In this document: piece by piece, positions 1 through 7,911 of the stretch
Layout of the letters: every line of letters begins with the position of its first letter
Numbering within the stretch: the stretch's first letter is position 1
Assembly (NCBI RefSeq): GCF_900129325.1
Contig: NZ_FQUP01000006.1
Location: 159,744-223,743 of the forward strand
DNA length: 64,000 bases
From: Kaistia soli DSM 19436
GTDB lineage: Bacteria; Pseudomonadota; Alphaproteobacteria; Rhizobiales; Kaistiaceae
Direction of reading: 5' to 3'
The notes under the pieces: generated by a model
Told to the model about the DNA's origin: nothing
Database searches by the model: none
The model's input: only the letters and a program-made list of their open reading frames with translations
Program-made: the position numbers and the translations under genes

Positions 1-129
1 GTGCAGCGGCCGCATTCACAGCCGAAAGCGGTCTAGTTGAGCAAGAACGGTCGGCTGACGCTGTAACCAGCATCACAGGCGTCCGCCGCTGGCCCCGATC
101 AATCCAAAGCCGAAAACAGCCGAACGTGA

Positions 130-543
130 CTATTTGCGGGTAGCGAGGAGGTCGCGGATTTCCCGGAGCAGGGCCACGTCTTCTGGGGTGGCTGCGGGGG
201 CGGGATCGGCCTTCTGCTGGCGCTTCATCGTGTTCATGCCCTTGACGATCATGAACAGGATCCAGGCGATGATGATGAAGTTGATCACCAGCGTCAGGAA
301 GTTGCCATAGGCGATGGTCGCGCCGGCCTTGCGGGCCGCATCGAGCGTCGGCTGCGGATCGCCGGCGAGCTGTATGTATTTGTTGGTGAAGTCGATGCCA
401 CCGGTGATCCGCCCGATGATCGGCATAATGATGTCATTGACGATCGACTGGACCAGCCCGCTGAAGGCGGCACCGATGATGATACCGATCGCGAGATCGA
501 CCATGTTGCCGCGCAAGGCGAATTCTCGAAATTCCTTCAGCAT
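130..543 (-). CDS. mscL: Large-conductance mechanosensitive channel MscL
   Basis: MscL forms a homopentameric inner-membrane pore that opens under membrane tension and releases solutes during hypo-osmotic shock. The 137-residue protein has the family's usual length and order. An amphipathic N-terminus ([20 protein letters not shown]) leads into TM1 at about 14-43 with the small-residue gate [12 protein letters not shown] periplasmic loop follows, then TM2 at about 80-102 and a charged cytoplasmic helix ending [13 protein letters not shown]. It stands alone, divergent from apaG. Nothing on its left edge suggests a further gene in the window. Confidence 0.97.
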   Translation of the reverse strand: MLKEFREFALRGNMVDLAIGIIIGAAFSGLVQSIVNDIIMPIIGRITGGIDFTNKYIQLAGDPQPTLDAARKAGATIAYGNFLTLVINFIIIAWILFMIVKGMNTMKRQQKADPAPAATPEDVALLREIRDLLATRK

Positions 544-714
544 TTCCGTTGCCCTTCTTTTTTCGGCGAATCCGGGTTTCGCGCCGCTCGATCCGTAACT
601 CTAGCGGAGCGTGCAGCGGTGACAAGGAAGCGACATCACAGCGTCCTGATTGCGCAATGTTGACGGCGCGATCCGATTTCGATTATGAGCCGCTCTCCAG
701 CAGGAGCGCCGCCG

Positions 715-1107
715 ATGTACCGTGCCGTCACGCGATCGATCCAGGTCACGGTCGAGCCTAGTTTCATCGAGGACGAATCCTCACCCGGCGATGGCCGCTA
801 TGTCTGGGCCTACCATATCGAAATCGTCAATCTCGGGCTCGAAAGCGTGCAACTCCGCTCGCGCTTCTGGCGCATCACCGATGCAGCCGGCCGTACCGAG
901 GAAGTGCGCGGGCGCGGCGTGGTCGGCAAGGAACCGACGCTGAAGCCCGGCGAGAGCTTCGAATATACCAGCGGTTGTCCGCTCACCACGCCATCCGGCA
1001 TCATGGTGGGCACCTATCAGATGCAGACAGACGGCGGCGAGATGTTCGTGGTCGAGATCCCGGCCTTTTCTCTCGACCTCCCCAACCAGGTCCGGATCGT
1101 CCACTGA
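715..1107 (+). CDS. apaG: ApaG (Co2+/Mg2+ efflux-associated protein, DUF525)
   Basis: ApaG is a small beta-sandwich (fibronectin-III-like) protein linked genetically to ApaH and to Co2+ resistance. Its biochemical role is unsettled. The family core is visible as [14 protein letters not shown], then [15 protein letters not shown], then [19 protein letters not shown] and a C-terminal GTYQM segment. The start at 715 gives 130 residues, the normal length, and has AGGAG at 702-706 with 8-base spacing. An in-frame ATG at 685 would add ten residues without a comparable ribosome site. It converges on hslO. Confidence 0.93.
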   Translation: MYRAVTRSIQVTVEPSFIEDESSPGDGRYVWAYHIEIVNLGLESVQLRSRFWRITDAAGRTEEVRGRGVVGKEPTLKPGESFEYTSGCPLTTPSGIMVGTYQMQTDGGEMFVVEIPAFSLDLPNQVRIVH

Positions 1108-1117
1108 CCCCCGGCGG

Positions 1118-1225
1118 GCTAGATCGCCAGACGTCCTGGCGGACGCTCAAGCGGCGATCTAGCTCTTTGCTTTCGCATCGGATTCTCCCGAAACCCGGAT
1201 TCCACTCTTCGGTCCGATGCTCTAG
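1118..1225 (-). repeat. REP-like intergenic palindromic element between apaG and hslO
   Basis: Two adjacent imperfect palindromes fill the gap between the convergent genes. The first has 11-base arms, GCTAGATCGCC at 1118-1128 and GGCGATCTAGC at 1153-1163. The second has 8-base arms, GCATCGGA at 1175-1182 and TCCGATGC at 1213-1220. The layout resembles the dispersed palindromic elements common between genes of Rhizobiales, recognised here from memory only. The same structure could serve as a transcription barrier for both genes. Confidence 0.55.
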
Positions 1226-2214
1226 GACAGGAATTCGGCCGGGTCGAAGTTGTATTTGAGGCCGCAGAATTCGCAGGTCACGGTGATCGCGCCGTCCTCG
1301 ATCGATTCCGTGATCTCCTCGGCGGAGAATGAGCGGAGCACGCCGACGATGCGCTCGCGCGAGCAGGAACACTGGTCGCGCACAGCCGTCGGATCGAAGA
1401 CGCGCACGCCACGCTCATGGAAGAGACGATAGAGCAGCCGCTCGGCCGGCACTTCCGGATCGATCAGTTCGTGATCTTCCGTCGTGCTGACCAGCGACTT
1501 CGCCTCGACCCAGGCGTCGTCGTCATCTTCGTCTTCATCGTCGAGACCGCCGGGCGCATCGCCACCGGGCAAATCGCGCTGCCGCATGCGATCCTCGGAT
1601 TGCGGCAAGAACTGAACCAGCAGGCCGCCGGCACGCCAGCTATGTGCCACCTTGCCGTCCTCGCGGGTCATCATCTCGGCGACCGCGAGGCGGACGGCCG
1701 TCGGAATCTGCTCCGACTGCGCGAAATAAGTGTGCGCCACATCCTCGAGGCTGGAACCGTCGAGAGAGACGATGCCCTGATAGCGGCTGGTGTGAACGCC
1801 CTGGTCGATCGTCATGGCGAGGATGCCGTTGCCGAGCAGAGCAGCCGGCTCGAGCGTGCCCTCGGCCTCCATCTCCGCCACCCGCTCGGCATCGAAACGG
1901 GCATAGGCCCTGAGATTACCAGGCGTGCGAAAGTCGACGACGAGCATGTCGACCGGCCCGTCAGTCTGTGTCTGCAGCAGGAACTGCCCCTCGAATTTCA
2001 GCGACGAGCCGAGCAGAACGCCAAGCACGATCGCCTCGCCAAGCAGCTTGGAAACCGGCGGCGGATAATCATGCCGGGCTAGCATAGACGAAAGGGCCGG
2101 CCCCATCTGAATGACGCGGCCGCGCACGTCGAGGCCTTCGACCTCGAAGGGCAGCACGGCATCATCGCCCGCCGGCTGGACCGAGCGGGGCCCGAGATTT
2201 CCGATTTCCGACAT
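1222..2214 (-). CDS. hslO: Hsp33 redox-regulated holdase chaperone
   Basis: Hsp33 is a cytoplasmic chaperone that is inactive while reduced and zinc-bound. Oxidation of its cysteines turns it into a holdase. The redox switch is intact: CxC at residues 282/284 and CxxC at 314/317, with 29 residues between. The N-terminal domain includes LPFEVEGLDVRGRVIQMGPA and KLLGEAIVLGVLLG. The ATG at 2214 gives 330 residues. The longer frame to 2292 runs into argF and adds a non-conserved Arg-rich leader. The start lies 4 bases after the argF stop, so it is the third gene of argD-argF-hslO. An acidic stretch at about 220-230 (DDEDEDDDD) is a local insertion. Confidence 0.95.
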   Translation of the reverse strand: MSEIGNLGPRSVQPAGDDAVLPFEVEGLDVRGRVIQMGPALSSMLARHDYPPPVSKLLGEAIVLGVLLGSSLKFEGQFLLQTQTDGPVDMLVVDFRTPGNLRAYARFDAERVAEMEAEGTLEPAALLGNGILAMTIDQGVHTSRYQGIVSLDGSSLEDVAHTYFAQSEQIPTAVRLAVAEMMTREDGKVAHSWRAGGLLVQFLPQSEDRMRQRDLPGGDAPGGLDDEDEDDDDAWVEAKSLVSTTEDHELIDPEVPAERLLYRLFHERGVRVFDPTAVRDQCSCSRERIVGVLRSFSAEEITESIEDGAITVTCEFCGLKYNFDPAEFLS

Positions 2215-2218
2215 TAGG

Positions 2219-3139
2219 CTACTCCGTCTCGCCGCCCATCGCCCAGGCAAGAATGCCCTTCTGCGCGTGCAGGCGGTTTTCGGCTTCGTCAAACACGACC
2301 GATTGCGGACCGTCCATGACCTCAGCCGTCACCTCCTCGCCGCGATGGGCGGGCAGGCAATGCATAAAGATCGCATCCTGGCGGGCGCGCCCCATCAACC
2401 GCGCATTGACCTGATAGGGCTTCAGCAGGTTGTGACGCCGCTCGGCCTCGCTGTCGCCCATCGAAACCCAGGTGTCCGTGACGATGCAGTCCGCATCGGC
2501 GGCGGCCCATTCGGCTTCCTCGCCGGCGACAACGGCCGCATTGGCCGTGCGTGCCCAATCGAGCAGGCGGCGCGAGGGCGCAAGTTCGGGGGGCGTCGCG
2601 ATCTTCAGGCTGAAGTCGAAACGTGCGGCAGCATGGACCCAGGAGGCAAGCACATTGTTGCTGTCGCCGACCCAGGCCACCGTGCGGCCCTTGATCGGAC
2701 CACGATGGTCCTCGAAGGTCAGAATGTCGGCCATCACCTGGCAGGGATGGGACCGGCGGGTGAGCCCGTTGATCACCGGAACCGTGGCGTTGGCCGCGAG
2801 CTCGGCCAGCGCATCCTGGTCGAGGATCCGGATCATGATGCCGTCGACATAGCGCGACATGACGCGCGCGGTGTCGGCGATGGTCTCGCCGCGGCCAAGT
2901 TGCATCTCGGCGCCAGTCAGCATCAAGGTCTGGCCGCCGAGTTCGCGCATGCCGACATCGAACGAAACGCGGGTGCGGGTCGAGGGCTGTTCGAAGACGA
3001 GCGCCAGCACCTTGCCGGCCAGCGGCCCGACACCGTCACGCGCGCCATCGCGCGCCGCGCGCAGCGTCCGCGCGCGGTCGAGAATGCCGTTCAGAGTCGC
3101 TGAATCGAAATCGGCGAGATCGAGAAAATGCCTGGTCAT
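2219..3139 (-). CDS. argF: Ornithine carbamoyltransferase
   Basis: The enzyme condenses ornithine with carbamoyl phosphate to give citrulline in arginine biosynthesis, in the cytoplasm. At 306 residues it has normal length. The carbamoyl-phosphate loop STRTR is at 53-57, HPCQ at 131-134, and the ornithine-site motif [11 protein letters not shown] begins at 260. The gene lies 10 bases downstream of argD and 4 bases upstream of hslO, so the three are very probably cotranscribed. The argD-argF order is common in alphaproteobacteria. Confidence 0.97.
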   Translation of the reverse strand: MTRHFLDLADFDSATLNGILDRARTLRAARDGARDGVGPLAGKVLALVFEQPSTRTRVSFDVGMRELGGQTLMLTGAEMQLGRGETIADTARVMSRYVDGIMIRILDQDALAELAANATVPVINGLTRRSHPCQVMADILTFEDHRGPIKGRTVAWVGDSNNVLASWVHAAARFDFSLKIATPPELAPSRRLLDWARTANAAVVAGEEAEWAAADADCIVTDTWVSMGDSEAERRHNLLKPYQVNARLMGRARQDAIFMHCLPAHRGEEVTAEVMDGPQSVVFDEAENRLHAQKGILAWAMGGETE

Positions 3140-3149
3140 GATGGTCCGA

Positions 3150-4367
3150 TCAGGCTTCGAGCCGCGCCGGCGTCAGGGCCGCTGCCGCCGCTTCGAGCTT
3201 CGCGACCGCGGCATCGACCTCCTCGCGGCCGACGGTGAGCGGCGGCAGCAGGCGCACGACATTGTCGCCGGCACCCGCAACCAGCATATGCTGCGCGCGC
3301 AGCGCAGCGACGATCTCCGGCGCCGGCTTGACGCCATGCAGGCCGACAAGCAGTCCCTCGCCGCGGACGCCATCGAAAACATCCGGATGCTGGTCGACCA
3401 GCGCCGCAAGGCGCTGCTTCAGATAAATGCCGGTCTCGCGCACGTGATCCAGGAAACCATCCGCCAGAACCACGTCGAGCACTGCATTGCCGACGGCCAT
3501 GGCCAGCGGATTGCCGCCGAAGGTCGTGCCATGCGTGCCCGGCGTCATGCCCTTGGCGGCCTCGTTGGTCGCAAGGCAGGCGCCGAGCGGAAAGCCGCCG
3601 CCGATGCCCTTCGCCAGAGTGAGGATATCCGGCGTGATGCCGGTCCACTCATAAGCGAACAGCTTGCCGGTGCGTCCAACCCCGGTCTGAACCTCGTCCA
3701 TGATCAGCAGCAGGCCCTCGGCGTCGCAAAGAGTGCGCAATTCGCGCAGGAAGCCGTTGGAGAAGGCGCGCACGCCGCCCTCGCCCTGGATCGGCTCGAT
3801 CATGATCGCAGCCGTCTCAGGCGTCACAGCAGCCTTGACGAGCGAAATGTCGCCAAATGCGACCTGGTCGAAGCCGTCGGCCTTCGGACCGAAGCCGTCG
3901 AGATATTTCTGCTGACCGCCTGCCGCGAGGGTCGCGAGCGTCCGGCCATGGAAGGCGCCTTCGACCGTGACGATATGGTAGCGCTCGGGACGGCCGCTCA
4001 CATAGTGGTAGCGCCGCGCCGTCTTGATCGCGCACTCATTGGCTTCCGCGCCCGAATTGGCGAAGAACACCCGGTCGGCGAAGCTCGCATCCACCAGCCG
4101 CTCGGCAAGACGCTCCTGGCCCGGAATGCGGAACAGGTTCGAGGTATGCCACAGCTTGCCGGCCTGCTCGGTCAAGGCAGCGACGAGCGTCGGGTTGGCG
4201 TGTCCAAGCGAATTGACCGCAATGCCGGCGGAGAAATCGAGATAGGCCTCGCCCTCGGGCGTGAAGAGCCATGCGCCCTCGCCTCGTTCGAATGCGAGCG
4301 GGGCGCGCGCGAATGTGTCGAACAGGGCGTTGGAAGCCGTGGGTACGCTGGATGCGGGGGCGCTCAT
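3150..4367 (-). CDS. argD: Acetylornithine aminotransferase (class III, PLP)
   Basis: ArgD transaminates N-acetylglutamate semialdehyde to N-acetylornithine and often also acts in lysine synthesis. The 405-residue protein shows the class III fold: the phosphate-binding segment [12 protein letters not shown] at about 104-115, [12 protein letters not shown] at 223-234, and the Schiff-base lysine K253 in [10 protein letters not shown]. The ATG at 4367 has a near-perfect AGGAGG-type site (4371-4378). A promoter and a hairpin with a U-rich tail lie just upstream, suggesting regulation in the leader. It is the first gene of argD-argF-hslO. Confidence 0.96.
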   Translation of the reverse strand: MSAPASSVPTASNALFDTFARAPLAFERGEGAWLFTPEGEAYLDFSAGIAVNSLGHANPTLVAALTEQAGKLWHTSNLFRIPGQERLAERLVDASFADRVFFANSGAEANECAIKTARRYHYVSGRPERYHIVTVEGAFHGRTLATLAAGGQQKYLDGFGPKADGFDQVAFGDISLVKAAVTPETAAIMIEPIQGEGGVRAFSNGFLRELRTLCDAEGLLLIMDEVQTGVGRTGKLFAYEWTGITPDILTLAKGIGGGFPLGACLATNEAAKGMTPGTHGTTFGGNPLAMAVGNAVLDVVLADGFLDHVRETGIYLKQRLAALVDQHPDVFDGVRGEGLLVGLHGVKPAPEIVAALRAQHMLVAGAGDNVVRLLPPLTVGREEVDAAVAKLEAAAAALTPARLEA

Positions 4368-4405
4368 TTGCCCTCCTCGGGTCTGGCCGCAGATTGCCGG
4401 ATGCT

Positions 4406-4450
4406 AAAAAACCAAAGGTGCCACCCGAGGCCGTCGCGCCGGGCAGCACC
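4406..4450 (-). terminator. Terminator-like hairpin in the argD leader (candidate attenuator)
   Basis: On the minus strand an 11-base-pair stem pairs GGTGCTGCCCG (4450-4440) with CGGGTGGCACC (4427-4417), using two G-U pairs, around a 12-base loop. It is followed at once by TTTGGTTTTTT (4416-4406). It lies about 10 bases after the predicted argD transcription start and about 40 bases before the start codon. No upstream minus-strand gene needs terminating here, so premature termination within the argD leader, or a short RNA, is the plausible role. Confidence 0.6.
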
Positions 4451-4465
4451 TTTTTGCGTTGCCCT

Positions 4466-4494
4466 TATATCACGGTCGTGACGTTTTCTGTCAA
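4466..4494 (-). promoter_or_regulatory. Sigma-70-type promoter of argD
   Basis: On the minus strand TTGACA (4494-4489) is a perfect -35 box. After 17 bases, GATATA (4471-4466) forms the -10 box. Transcription would start near 4459, placing the leader hairpin directly at the 5' end of the mRNA. Confidence 0.7.
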
Positions 4495-4641
4495 TGGAGG
4501 GCAGCCATCCACAGCCGCGCAGGCGGCTAAGCGATTGACGCGACTCAAACTTCCGCTCGGCAGGCCTTAGCTGGGGAAAACAGCAAGAACAGTCGCCGCG
4601 ATTCCCCCCGACTCTTGTCAGAGAGTCACGCCATATAGTAG

Positions 4642-4657
4642 CTTAACGCTCGTTAAG
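4642..4657. promoter_or_regulatory. 16-base palindrome in the gcrA upstream region
   Basis: CTTAACGCTCGTTAAG has perfect 7-base arms around a 2-base centre. Its two TTAA cores recall CtrA half-sites, but they are 6 rather than 7 bases apart. It lies about 120 bases upstream of the gcrA start among GANTC sites. The binding protein is unknown. Confidence 0.45.
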
Positions 4658-4775
4658 ATACGAAATATCGAGCGACAGTCCTCCCTGAACAATGTGTCGA
4701 GTCTGTCGTCGTCCGCAGTCCAGGACGGCGTTCATCAGGGATTCGGGCTGTCTCTCCGACGGACAAGGATTTGCT

Positions 4776-5318
4776 ATGACTTGGACGGACGAACGGGTTG
4801 AGTTGCTGAAGAAGCTCTGGATCGACGGGCTAAGTGCCAGTCAGATCGCAACCGAGCTCGGCGGGGTAACGCGCAATGCCGTGATCGGCAAGGTGCACCG
4901 GCTGAGCCTGTCCGGAAGGGCAAAACCGGCCTCCGCGCCGACCGCCCGCGCCCGGAAGCCCGCCGTAGCGACTGGTCGCACCGGCATCGCCCCGCGGGGC
5001 GTAGCGCCGACGGCCCGGCCGCTGGTCGCCGGCAACACCGCGTTGAAACCGCTGGTGCAGACCGCGCCCGAACCGCGCCGCGCGATGCGCGCCGAGGCCT
5101 CGGACTCCGTCGTGGTGCCGATCAGCCTGCATGCGACGATCCTGACGCTCACCGAGCAGACCTGCAAATGGCCGATCGGCGATCCGAGCACCGAGGACTT
5201 CCATTTCTGCGGCCAGCGTTCGGGCAGCGGCATTCCCTACTGCGAATATCACTCGCGCATCGCCTACCAGCCGGTCCATGACCGCAGGCGCGAGCGCAAG
5301 GTGATGGTCGGCGCCTGA
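4776..5318 (+). CDS. gcrA: GcrA cell-cycle regulator
   Basis: GcrA is an alphaproteobacterial transcription factor that works with RNA polymerase sigma-70 at promoters carrying CcrM-methylated GANTC sites. The N-terminal DNA-binding segment is clear (MTWTDERVELLKKLW at 1-15, then LSASQIATELGGVTRNAVIG up to residue 38). A basic, Ala/Pro-rich linker follows. The C-terminal Cys-rich part contains CKWPIGDP and CGQRSGSGIPYCEYH. The ATG at 4776 gives 180 residues, beginning exactly at the family's MTWT start. The longer frame from 4692 adds a Cys/Arg-rich leader with no counterpart. The six upstream GANTC sites suggest methylation-dependent control of gcrA itself. Confidence 0.95.
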   Translation: MTWTDERVELLKKLWIDGLSASQIATELGGVTRNAVIGKVHRLSLSGRAKPASAPTARARKPAVATGRTGIAPRGVAPTARPLVAGNTALKPLVQTAPEPRRAMRAEASDSVVVPISLHATILTLTEQTCKWPIGDPSTEDFHFCGQRSGSGIPYCEYHSRIAYQPVHDRRRERKVMVGA

Positions 5319-5333
5319 GCCGCCTTTGATTCC

Positions 5334-5364
5334 GTTCCTCCGGCGGCCTCGCGGCCGGAGGAAC
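5334..5364 (+). terminator. Hairpin after gcrA
   Basis: An 11-base perfect stem, GTTCCTCCGGC (5334-5344) with GCCGGAGGAAC (5354-5364), encloses a 9-base loop 15 bases after the gcrA stop codon. There is no following T-run, so it may act in RNA stability or in assisted rather than simple intrinsic termination. Confidence 0.5.
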
Positions 5365-5449
5365 AATGCCCACGGCCGGCCGCTTGATCGTGGCGCGAAA
5401 TCGGCGAAACTGTCGACCCATGGTCAGAGGGAAGGCGCCGTCGCCCGTG

Positions 5450-6097
5450 ATGAATCCCGCCGAGCCGGCGCGCGCCCACCATACCAAGAAGCGCACGCGC
5501 ATCCAGGAAGCGAACGAGCAGCGCATCCTCGATGCGGCGCTCGAGGTCTTTTCGAGCTATGGCCTGCGCGGCTCGACGATCGACCAGATCGCGGCCGGTG
5601 CCGGCATGACCAAGCCGAACCTCCTCTATTATTTTCGCCGCAAGGACGACATTTACCTGTCGGTGCTGAAGCGCACGCTCGAGGCCTGGCTGCAGCCGCT
5701 TGAGGCGCTCGGTGCGGGTGATGATCCGCGCGGAGAGTTGCGCGTCTATATCGACCGCAAGCTCGAAATGTCGCGCGACAATCCGAAGGCTTCCCGCCTC
5801 TATGCCATGGAGATGCTGCAGGGCGCACCGGTGCTCGGGCTCATCCTCGGCACGCGCCTCAAATCGCTTGTCGACGAGAAGGCTGCCCTGATGCAGCGCT
5901 GGATCGCCGAAGGCCGCATGGCGCCTGTCGATCCCTATCACCTCATCTTCATGGTCTGGGCGACGACGCAGCATTATGCCGACTTCGAGGTCCAGATTCG
6001 CTCTGTGCTCGGCGACAAGGCGACGGACGACCGCCACTTCGAGGCCGCGACGCGCGCCCTCGAAGACGTGATACTCGGCGGAATCTTCCGGCGATAG
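5450..6097 (+). CDS. rutR: RutR-type TetR-family regulator of pyrimidine metabolism
   Basis: RutR senses uracil and controls pyrimidine catabolic genes. The N-terminal TetR helix-turn-helix runs over about 18-65 (ILDAALEVFSSYGLRGSTID, then GMTKPNLLYYFRRKDDIY). The C-terminal domain is strikingly RutR-like, with SRDNPKASRLYAMEMLQGAP, LVDEKAALMQRWI and HLIFMVWATTQHYADF. The ATG at 5450 gives 215 residues; in-frame ATGs at 5420 and 5366 are possible, and no site has an ideally spaced Shine-Dalgarno. The nearby preT-preA operon has a RutR-like box upstream (10691-10706), which supports the assignment. Confidence 0.88.
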   Translation: MNPAEPARAHHTKKRTRIQEANEQRILDAALEVFSSYGLRGSTIDQIAAGAGMTKPNLLYYFRRKDDIYLSVLKRTLEAWLQPLEALGAGDDPRGELRVYIDRKLEMSRDNPKASRLYAMEMLQGAPVLGLILGTRLKSLVDEKAALMQRWIAEGRMAPVDPYHLIFMVWATTQHYADFEVQIRSVLGDKATDDRHFEAATRALEDVILGGIFRR

Positions 6098-6148
6098 CAC
6101 CCACCGGCGGCCATCGGCTCGACCGCAGATTGCTCCACTTCGGCCGTC

Positions 6149-6883
6149 TCAGTCCTGGGCCGTGGGTCTGATGACGATACTGCCAACCTCGACATCGTCA
6201 GGCTGATCAATCGCAAATGCGATCCCCCTGGCGATCGCGGTTGGCGATATGGCCATCGCCCCGAGACGGGCTGCCAGCGCCCCCCTAACCGCCGTGTCCG
6301 AAACCGAGTCGCCCAGATTGGTTGCGATCATGCCCGGTGACACTTCCGTAACCCGCAGATGCGGGCCTGACTCCTGCCTCAGGGCCTCGCTGATGGTGCG
6401 TACGGCATTCTTGGTGGCAGCGTAGACGCCCATGGTCGGCACGATCTTGATACCGGCCGTCGAGACGACGTTGACGACATGGCCGCTTCGCTGGCGTTCA
6501 AAGATCGGCAGCGCTGCGGCGATACCATGGAGCGTGCCTCGGAGATTGACGTCGATCATCGCGTCCCAATCCTCGACCCGCAGGGCGTCAAAGCGCGAGA
6601 TCGGACTGATGCCAGCATTGTTGACGATGACATCGAGGCGGCCCGCGTGGTCGACCGCATGCTGCACGAGCGCCTCCAGGTCGGCACGGACGCGCACATC
6701 CGTCGCCTTATAGAATGCGCGTCCTCCTGCCGCGATGATGCCGCCGGCGATTTCGGCCAGCGCGTCCTCGCGTCGGGCCCCGAGAACCACCGTCGCCCCA
6801 GCCTCCGCCAGATGCAGGGCCGTCGCACGGCCGATACCGCTGCTCGCCCCGGTGATGATCACAACCTTACCGCTGATGCCCAT
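6149..6883 (-). CDS. SDR-family NAD(P)-dependent oxidoreductase
   Basis: This is a classical short-chain dehydrogenase of 244 residues. It has TGASSGIG at 11-18, NNAG at 88-91 and the catalytic S141, Y154 and K158 (YAATK). It probably reduces or oxidises a small carbonyl or alcohol with NAD(P); the substrate cannot be told from sequence. It is divergent from an AraC-family gene only about 60 bases away. In such pairs the regulator usually controls the dehydrogenase. Confidence 0.9.
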   Translation of the reverse strand: MGISGKVVIITGASSGIGRATALHLAEAGATVVLGARREDALAEIAGGIIAAGGRAFYKATDVRVRADLEALVQHAVDHAGRLDVIVNNAGISPISRFDALRVEDWDAMIDVNLRGTLHGIAAALPIFERQRSGHVVNVVSTAGIKIVPTMGVYAATKNAVRTISEALRQESGPHLRVTEVSPGMIATNLGDSVSDTAVRGALAARLGAMAISPTAIARGIAFAIDQPDDVEVGSIVIRPTAQD

Positions 6884-6943
6884 ATTGATCTCCTTTCAGC
6901 AAAGGTAGTCACTCGGCATCAGACGATCTATGCTCAGAACGCC

Positions 6944-7855
6944 ATGAATCTCTCGCAATCGTCTCGAATCGCGGACCCTCTTTCAGATGTCCTCTCTGTG
7001 CTTGAGGCGCGTCCGACCCGAACGACGCGTTTCGAGGGGGCCGGCGAATGGGCATTGTCCTTTCCGGCCCTCAAGCGGCTGAAGTTCGTCGCGCAACTCC
7101 GCGGAACGGGCTGGCTGATCCTGCCCGGCCTCTCTCCGCTGCGGATCGTGGCGGGGGATTGCTGCCTGATCGGCCGCAGCGCCTACACGATCGCAAGCGA
7201 TCCCACCGTGCCGCCGATCGAAGGGGCGCCGCTCTATGCGAACGGGAACGACATGGTTCATCTCGGCGGCGACGAGACGGTTGCGCTTGGCGGAGGGATC
7301 TCATTTGCGCCCGGCGCAGGCGGCTTCCTGCTCGACCTGCTCCCCCCGGTGATGCACATCTCCGGCTCCGCCCCGGAGTCAAAAGCGATCGCCGCCGTCC
7401 TGGCACTCCTGGATAGTGAAACATCAACGGCCGCGATGGGCCACGCAGTCGTCACGGCAAGGCTCGCCGAGGTTCTGATGGTTCAGGCCATCCGGGCATT
7501 AACCTCGGCGCCCGAGCTGATCGGCGGCTGGTTCGGAGCACTGGCAGACCCACGCCTCGGTCGGGCGCTCCGATGCTTTCACGGCGACATCGCACGGTCC
7601 TGGACCGTTGCCGATCTCGCAGCTGAGGCGGGGATGTCGCGCGCGGCGTTCTCGGCAGCCTTCACCTGTCAGGTCGGCCTGCCACCGCTTGCCTATGTCC
7701 GGAACTGGCGGATGACTCGCGCCCGTATCGCCCTGTCATCACGTCATGAGAGCGTCAAAAGCGTCGCGGCGGATGTCGGCTACCTGTCGGAGAGCGCCTT
7801 CGGGCATGCCTTCCGCCGACATTTCGGTGTCCCGCCGCGACAATGCGCAGGCTGA
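6944..7855 (+). CDS. AraC-family transcriptional regulator with cupin_6 sensor domain
   Basis: The N-terminal half (about 10-195) resembles the AraC-type cupin_6 ligand domain. The C-terminal 100 residues carry two helix-turn-helix motifs, WTVADLAAEAGMSRAAFSAAF and VKSVAADVGYLSESAFGHAF, ending FRRHFGVPPRQCAG. The start at 6944 (MNLSQSSRIADPLSDVLSVL) gives 303 residues, the usual subfamily size. The longer frame back to 6479 would overlap the divergent SDR gene throughout and is not plausible. The likely target is that SDR gene. Confidence 0.9.
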   Translation: MNLSQSSRIADPLSDVLSVLEARPTRTTRFEGAGEWALSFPALKRLKFVAQLRGTGWLILPGLSPLRIVAGDCCLIGRSAYTIASDPTVPPIEGAPLYANGNDMVHLGGDETVALGGGISFAPGAGGFLLDLLPPVMHISGSAPESKAIAAVLALLDSETSTAAMGHAVVTARLAEVLMVQAIRALTSAPELIGGWFGALADPRLGRALRCFHGDIARSWTVADLAAEAGMSRAAFSAAFTCQVGLPPLAYVRNWRMTRARIALSSRHESVKSVAADVGYLSESAFGHAFRRHFGVPPRQCAG

Positions 7856-7869
7856 CCCGAGCGCTTGTC

Positions 7870-7890
7870 CTGCGCCGACTGACGGCGCAG
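7870..7890. terminator. Hairpin between convergent araC-type gene and preA
   Basis: CTGCGCCG (7870-7877) pairs with CGGCGCAG (7883-7890) around a 5-base loop in the 56-base gap between the two stop codons. There is no T-run on either strand, so termination strength is uncertain. Confidence 0.4.
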
Positions 7891-7911
7891 AAAGCCCGGG
7901 CCATCCAGCCG

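Larger units (their letters stand above)
4368..4775. other. 408-base divergent intergenic region between argD and gcrA
   Basis: No protein-coding gene is supported here. The left part carries the argD promoter and a terminator-like leader hairpin on the minus strand. The middle and right carry six GANTC sites (4542, 4600, 4610, 4623, 4699 and 4740) and a 16-base palindrome at 4642-4657. This is a compact regulatory region serving arginine synthesis on one side and the cell-cycle regulator GcrA on the other. Confidence 0.8.

Noticed and set aside
1..129. A gene or RNA at the left edge.
   Set aside because: No open frame with coding character and no tRNA-like fold is visible; treated as intergenic.
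2859..4481. A 540-codon plus-strand open frame across argF and argD.
   Set aside because: Antisense to two textbook enzymes with intact catalytic motifs; the product is Arg-rich with no family resemblance.
5411..5431. GACCCATGGTC near the rutR start as an autoregulatory RutR box.
   Set aside because: The half-sites are one base too close compared with the RutR consensus and the site overlaps possible start codons.
6479..6943. N-terminal extension of the AraC-family gene by 155 codons.
   Set aside because: It lies wholly opposite the SDR gene, is compositionally a shadow, and the family begins at about 6944.
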